From: Comamonas sp. NLF-1-9
GTDB lineage: Bacteria > Pseudomonadota > Gammaproteobacteria > Burkholderiales > Burkholderiaceae_C
Length of the DNA stretch: 64,000 nt
Assembly (NCBI RefSeq): GCF_019195435.1
Contig: NZ_CP078069.1
Span: 1,054,001-1,118,000 of the forward strand
Direction of reading: 5' to 3'
Of this stretch, positions 60,806 through 64,000 are shown piece by piece (positions within the stretch are counted from its first letter, which is position 1; each line of letters begins with the position of its first letter). The translations under genes were made by a program, and so were the position numbers. The notes under the pieces are model-generated. The model was not told the origin of the DNA. It ran no database searches and saw only the letters and a program-made list of their open reading frames with translations.

Positions 60806-62368
60806 CTACTGGCCGCTGCGTATCAGGTGGTCAAACGCCGCCAGCGCCGCAGTGGCGCCCGCACCCGCGGCGATCACGATCTGCTTGAAAGGCACCGTGG
60901 TGCAGTCGCCCGCGGCAAACACGCCGGGCACGTTGGTCTGGCCGCGCGCATCGACCATGATCTCGCCGGTATGGGACAGCTCCACCGTGCCCTTGAGCCA
61001 GTCGGTATTGGGCAGCAGGCCGATCTGCACGAAGACGCCCTCCACCTCCAGACGCTGCTGCACCCCGCTGATGCGGTCCTTCCAGGCCAGGGCGTTGACC
61101 TTGCCGCCTTCGCCCAGCACCTCGGTGGTCTGGGCGTTCAGGATCACGTCCACATTGGGCAGGCTCTTGAGCTTCTTTTGCAGCACCGCGTCGGCCTTGA
61201 GCTCGGGCATGAACTCCAGCACCGTGACGTGCGCGACCACTCCGGCCAGGTCGATCGCCGCCTCGATGCCGGAATTGCCGCCGCCAATCACCGCCACGCG
61301 CTTGCCCTTGTACAGCGGGCCGTCGCAGCTCGGGCAGTAGGCCACGCCCTTGGTGCGGTATTCGTCTTCGCCGGGCACGCCCATGTTGCGCCAGCGCGCG
61401 CCGGTGGACAGCACCACGGACTTCGCCTTGAGCACACCGCCGTTTTCCAGCTCCACCTCGATCAGGCCGCCAGGCGTAGCCGCGGGCCGCAGCGCCTTGG
61501 CGCGCTGCAGGTTCATCACGTCCACCTCGTATTCGCGCACATGCTGCAGCAGGGCAGCGGAAAACTGCGGCCCCTCGGTGTGCGGCACCGAGATGTAGTT
61601 GTCGATATCGAGCGTGTCGTTCACCTGCCCGCCAAAGCGCTCTGCGACCACGCCGGTGCGTATGCCCTTGCGCGCCGCGTACACCGCCGCCGCTGCACCC
61701 GCCGGGCCGCCGCCGACGATGAGCATGTCGAACGCCTCCCTGGCCGAGAGCTTTTCGGCGTCGCGCCGGGCCGCGCCGGTGTCGAGTTTGGCAACGAACT
61801 GCGCCAGCTCCATGTGGCCGGCGGAAAACATCTCGCCGTTCAGGTACACCGTGGGCACGGCCATGATCTCGCGCTCGTTCACTTCCTGCTGGAAGGCGCC
61901 GCCCTCGATCACCGTGGTCTTTATCTTCGGGTTCAAGATGGCCATGAGCGAGAGCGCCTGCACCACGTCCGGGCAGCTATGGCAGGTGAGGCTCATGTAG
62001 ACCTCGAAGTGCAGCTCGCCCTCGAGCTGCCTGACCTGCTCCAGCAAATCGGCCTCTTGCTTGGGCGGGTGTCCGCCCGACCAGAGCAGGGCCAGCACCA
62101 GCGAGGTGAATTCATGCCCCAGCGGCAAGCCGGCAAAGCGCAGCCGCCCCTCGTCGCCCTCGCGCACCAGCGTGAACGAGGGCTTGCGCGCGTCCTGCCC
62201 ATCCTCGCGCAGCGTGATCATGTCGGGGCGCATGCCGGCAATGGTTTGCAGCATTTCGCGCATCTCGGCCGAGGTCGCGTCGTCGCCCAGCGAGGCCACC
62301 AGCGTGAACGGCCGCACCACGCGCTGCAGATAGGCGGCAAGCTGGGTTTTGAGTTGGTCATCAAACAT
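60806..62368 (-). CDS. ahpF: alkyl hydroperoxide reductase subunit F AhpF
   Basis: The 520-residue flavoprotein reduces AhpC with NADH. The N-terminal domain is a double thioredoxin fold with the CxxC site TCHSCPD (about residues 129-135). The thioredoxin-reductase-like part has FAD-binding [15 protein letters not shown], redox CPSCDG (the usual AhpF has CPHC), NAD-binding [12 protein letters not shown] and GVFAAGDCT. The start ATG 62368 ([10 protein letters not shown]) is set by homology. It lies 96 bp downstream of ahpC, separated by a hairpin that probably lowers its expression relative to ahpC. Confidence 0.94.
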   Translation of the reverse strand: MFDDQLKTQLAAYLQRVVRPFTLVASLGDDATSAEMREMLQTIAGMRPDMITLREDGQDARKPSFTLVREGDEGRLRFAGLPLGHEFTSLVLALLWSGGHPPKQEADLLEQVRQLEGELHFEVYMSLTCHSCPDVVQALSLMAILNPKIKTTVIEGGAFQQEVNEREIMAVPTVYLNGEMFSAGHMELAQFVAKLDTGAARRDAEKLSAREAFDMLIVGGGPAGAAAAVYAARKGIRTGVVAERFGGQVNDTLDIDNYISVPHTEGPQFSAALLQHVREYEVDVMNLQRAKALRPAATPGGLIEVELENGGVLKAKSVVLSTGARWRNMGVPGEDEYRTKGVAYCPSCDGPLYKGKRVAVIGGGNSGIEAAIDLAGVVAHVTVLEFMPELKADAVLQKKLKSLPNVDVILNAQTTEVLGEGGKVNALAWKDRISGVQQRLEVEGVFVQIGLLPNTDWLKGTVELSHTGEIMVDARGQTNVPGVFAAGDCTTVPFKQIVIAAGAGATAALAAFDHLIRSGQ

Positions 62369-62402
62369 GTTTCTTCTCCTCCACGGGGCGGTTCGGGGCA
62401 TG

Positions 62403-62448
62403 AAAAAGCCGGACGGCAAGGCGCACGCGCGCCCTGCATCCGTCCGGC
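62403..62448 (-). terminator. hairpin with T-run between ahpC and ahpF (attenuator-type)
   Basis: On the minus strand GCCGGACGG (62448-62440) pairs with CCGTCCGGC (62416-62408), followed by TTTTT (62407-62403). The loop contains a smaller GC stem. It would end most ahpC transcripts and let part read on to ahpF. Confidence 0.75.
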
Positions 62449-62464
62449 AGGCGGCGGGTGTCGC

Positions 62465-63040
62465 TCAGATCTTGCCGACCAGATCCAGCGAGGGCGTCAG
62501 CGTCTTCTCGCCTTCCTTCCACTTGGCCGGGCACACCTGGTCGGGGTGGGCGGCGGTGAACTGGGCGGCCTTGAGCTTGCGCAGCGTCTCGGTCACGTCG
62601 CGGGCGATTTCGTTGGAGTGCACTTCCATGGTCTTGATCACGCCATCGGGGTTGATCACGAAGGTGCCGCGCAGCGCCAGGCCTTCTTCAGGAATGTGCA
62701 CGCCAAAGGCGTTGGTCAGCTGGTGCGTGGGGTCGCCCACCAGCGGGAACTTGGCCTTGCCCACGGCGTCGGAGGTTTCGTGCCAGACCTTGTGCGAGAA
62801 GTGCGTGTCGGTGGTCACCGCATAGACTTCGGCGCCGGCCTTCTGGAACTCGGCGTAGTGCTCGGCCGCATCTTCGATCTCGGTCGGGCAGTTGAAGGTG
62901 AAAGCCGCCGGCATGAAGATCAGCACCGACCACTTGCCCTTGAGCGTTTCATCGGTCACTTCGATGAACTCGCCCTTGCCACCGCGATTGACGTAGGCAT
63001 TGACCTTGAAGGGCTGAACCTGGGTGTTGATGAGAGACAT
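62465..63040 (-). CDS. ahpC: alkyl hydroperoxide reductase subunit C AhpC (peroxiredoxin)
   Basis: The 191-residue typical 2-Cys peroxiredoxin reduces H2O2, organic hydroperoxides and peroxynitrite. The peroxidatic Cys51 lies in MPAAFTFNCPTE and the resolving Cys (about 170) in HPDQVCPAKW. The ends match AhpC (MSLINTQVQPFKVNAY to LTPSLDLVGKI). It has a promoter with TTGACA and a dyad in front, and is divergent from bfr, so one 211-bp region serves two oxidative/iron stress genes. ahpF follows beyond an attenuator-like hairpin. Confidence 0.95.
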   Translation of the reverse strand: MSLINTQVQPFKVNAYVNRGGKGEFIEVTDETLKGKWSVLIFMPAAFTFNCPTEIEDAAEHYAEFQKAGAEVYAVTTDTHFSHKVWHETSDAVGKAKFPLVGDPTHQLTNAFGVHIPEEGLALRGTFVINPDGVIKTMEVHSNEIARDVTETLRKLKAAQFTAAHPDQVCPAKWKEGEKTLTPSLDLVGKI

Positions 63041-63077
63041 GCATTACTCCTTGTGAAATGGGCTAAGTACAAACCCT

Positions 63078-63132
63078 AGAATAAAGCCGAAGCCCGATTT
63101 GTCAATTTGATATAGCCAATTTTCATGATTGG
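63078..63132 (-). promoter_or_regulatory. ahpC: ahpC promoter with upstream dyad
   Basis: On the minus strand TTGACA (63105-63100) and TATTCT (63083-63078) are 16 bp apart. Just upstream, CCAAT-N7-ATTGG (63116-63132) forms a dyad next to a CTAT half-site, compatible with an OxyR or other LysR-type activator at the -35 edge. OxyR is the known regulator of ahpC in many proteobacteria. The match to its four-part site is only partial. Confidence 0.55.
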
Positions 63133-63186
63133 TTTGCTCAATCTCCGCGGCGCACCGCCCGCCATTTCCATCGCGGCGCAGCGCGC

Positions 63187-63215
63187 TTGTCATCACCGCG
63201 AGGCGCACCCACAAT
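63187..63215 (+). promoter_or_regulatory. bfr: candidate bfr promoter
   Basis: TTGTCA (63187-63192) and CACAAT (63210-63215) are separated by 17 bp, ending 36 bp before the bfr ATG. Confidence 0.45.
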
Positions 63216-63251
63216 CGTGCGTGCCCACCCGTCCCACAGCAAGGAGTCCAC

Positions 63252-63728
63252 ATGCAAGGCGACCCCCAAGTCATCCACTGGCTGCAGGCGCAGCTCAAGA
63301 ACGAACTCACCGCCACCAACCAGTACTTCATGCACTACCGGCTGCTCAAGCACTGGGGGTTCGACCGCCTGGCGAAGAAGGAGCGTGAAGAATCGATAGG
63401 CGAGATGAAGCACGCAGACCGGCTCATGGACCGCATCCTGATGCTCGACGGCCTGCCCAATCTGCAAGACTTGGGCAAGCTGCAGATCGGCGAAGACGTG
63501 CCCGAAATCCTGCAGTGCGACCTGCGCCTGGAGCGCGCCGCGCAGGACACGGTCAAGCAAGGCATGGCCCATTGCGAGAGCGTGCGCGACTACGCCTCGC
63601 GCGATCTGCTGGGCGACATCCTGCGCGACACCGAAGAGCACATCGACTTCCTGGAAACCCAGATCGAGGTGCTCGCCAAGGTAGGCGTGCAAAACTACCT
63701 GCAATCGCAAATGGGCAGCGTGGACTGA
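63252..63728 (+). CDS. bfr: bacterioferritin Bfr
   Basis: The 158-residue four-helix protein oxidises Fe2+ and stores iron in a 24-mer shell. It begins MQGDPQVIHWLQAQLKNELT. The ferroxidase ligands are at their usual places: Glu18, Glu51 and His54 (MKHAD), Glu94, and the Glu/His of DTEEHIDFLE (127-130). Met52, the haem axial ligand, is present (GEMKH). The ATG 63252 follows AAGGAG at 63241-63246. It is divergent from ahpC, so peroxide and iron handling are linked here. Confidence 0.95.
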   Translation: MQGDPQVIHWLQAQLKNELTATNQYFMHYRLLKHWGFDRLAKKEREESIGEMKHADRLMDRILMLDGLPNLQDLGKLQIGEDVPEILQCDLRLERAAQDTVKQGMAHCESVRDYASRDLLGDILRDTEEHIDFLETQIEVLAKVGVQNYLQSQMGSVD

Positions 63729-63858
63729 GCACGCCCCGCGCCCCGGTCGCGCTCGTGCGGGCGCCGGTGCGGGGCACTCGGCCCGACGCTCTAGAATCGG
63801 TTGGTGCTGCAGCGCACCATTGCGCCGGCTGCAGCCCACCTGCACGAAGGAGACGCCA

Positions 63859-64000
63859 GTGCCAGACAAGACCACCGAGCAGCAGACGCCGCAAGCCGGC
63901 GCGCCGCGCACCATCAAGAAGTACCCCAACCGGCGCCTCTACGACACCTCCACCTCCACCTACATCACGCTGGCCGAGGTGCGCCAGCTCGTGATCGACG
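63859..64000 (+). CDS. phaR: polyhydroxyalkanoate synthesis regulator PhaR, N terminus (runs off right edge)
   Basis: The frame from GTG 63859 encodes 47 residues before the window ends. After a short variable start (MPDKTTEQQTPQAGAPRTI) comes KKYPNRRLYDTSTSTYITLA, the nearly invariant PHB/PHA accumulation-regulator DNA-binding domain. PhaR represses phasin and PHB genes and binds PHB granules. GAAGGAG (63846-63852) supports the GTG. It is 131 bp after bfr on the same strand. A TAGAAT at 63792-63797 may be its -10. It is 56 kb away from phaCAB, which it probably regulates. Confidence 0.9.
   Translation, partial: MPDKTTEQQTPQAGAPRTIKKYPNRRLYDTSTSTYITLAEVRQLVID

Noticed and set aside
63733..63775. 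GCCCCGC...GCGGGGC hairpin after bfr as terminator
   Set aside because: The stem is real but no T-run follows on either strand; at most a weak pause site.

Overview
The window is a GC-rich stretch of a betaproteobacterial chromosome, most likely from the family Comamonadaceae (Acidovorax/Comamonas/Ottowia type). The grounds are a phaC-phaA-phaB operon, an smc-zipA-ligA block, hemH next to hslR, a Liv-type ABC operon, and two dispersed intergenic repeat families of the kind seen in Burkholderiales. This placement is from gene content and protein style only. No rRNA, tRNA, insertion sequence, prophage or CRISPR array was seen. Genes are dense, many overlap by ATGA, and both strands are used in blocks.

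Layout. 1-4.1 kb: a truncated chemoreceptor, the pilus retraction ATPase pilU, an ABC-F ATPase and a possible 30-residue protein ending at a strong terminator. 4.2-8.0 kb (minus): phaCAB for polyhydroxybutyrate (PHB) synthesis. 8.1-10.5 kb: a small membrane protein, pgeF, an FAA hydrolase and a Nudix hydrolase. 10.5-15.7 kb: two ArnT-like glycosyltransferases around a YdjC/NaxD-like deacetylase, facing gtrA and an ArnC-like transferase. This looks like a lipid A amino-sugar modification locus. 15.9-19.8 kb: proVWX osmoprotectant transporter behind a roughly 400-nt leader full of hairpins. 19.8-22.9 kb: an SH3b protein and a response regulator/hybrid kinase pair. 23.3-31.3 kb (minus): DUF2249 protein, patatin, ligA, zipA, smc. 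31.5-35.6 kb (minus): a CHASE-PAS-PAS-GGDEF-EAL protein with a decayed GGDEF motif, and a LysR regulator.

35.8-39.7 kb: the end of valine catabolism (mmsA, an isobutyryl-CoA dehydrogenase-like gene, mmsB). 39.8-42.2 kb: a DUF3592 protein, a Phd-antitoxin/zeta-like kinase pair and a SMUG1-type uracil-DNA glycosylase. 42.3-50.8 kb: a TolC/HlyD/ABC-2 export operon whose permease runs in frame, with no stop, into fumarylacetoacetase, then maiA, hemH and hslR. 50.8-60.7 kb (minus): an acyl-CoA ligase, a Liv-type ABC transporter, a lipoprotein 3-hydroxybutyrate-oligomer hydrolase and an alpha/beta hydrolase in one direction. 60.8-64 kb: ahpC-ahpF, divergent bfr, and the start of phaR, the PHB regulator.

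Common threads are PHB metabolism (phaCAB, oligomer hydrolase, phaR), short-chain acyl and amino-acid catabolism, envelope modification, and stress response. The most unusual features are (i) a roughly 45-bp repeat family (GATAGCTG...) that lies between genes but also supplies stop codons and in-frame peptides to genes, (ii) the permease-fumarylacetoacetase fusion, (iii) the structured proVWX leader, and (iv) the NaxD/Lgm-like lipid A locus.
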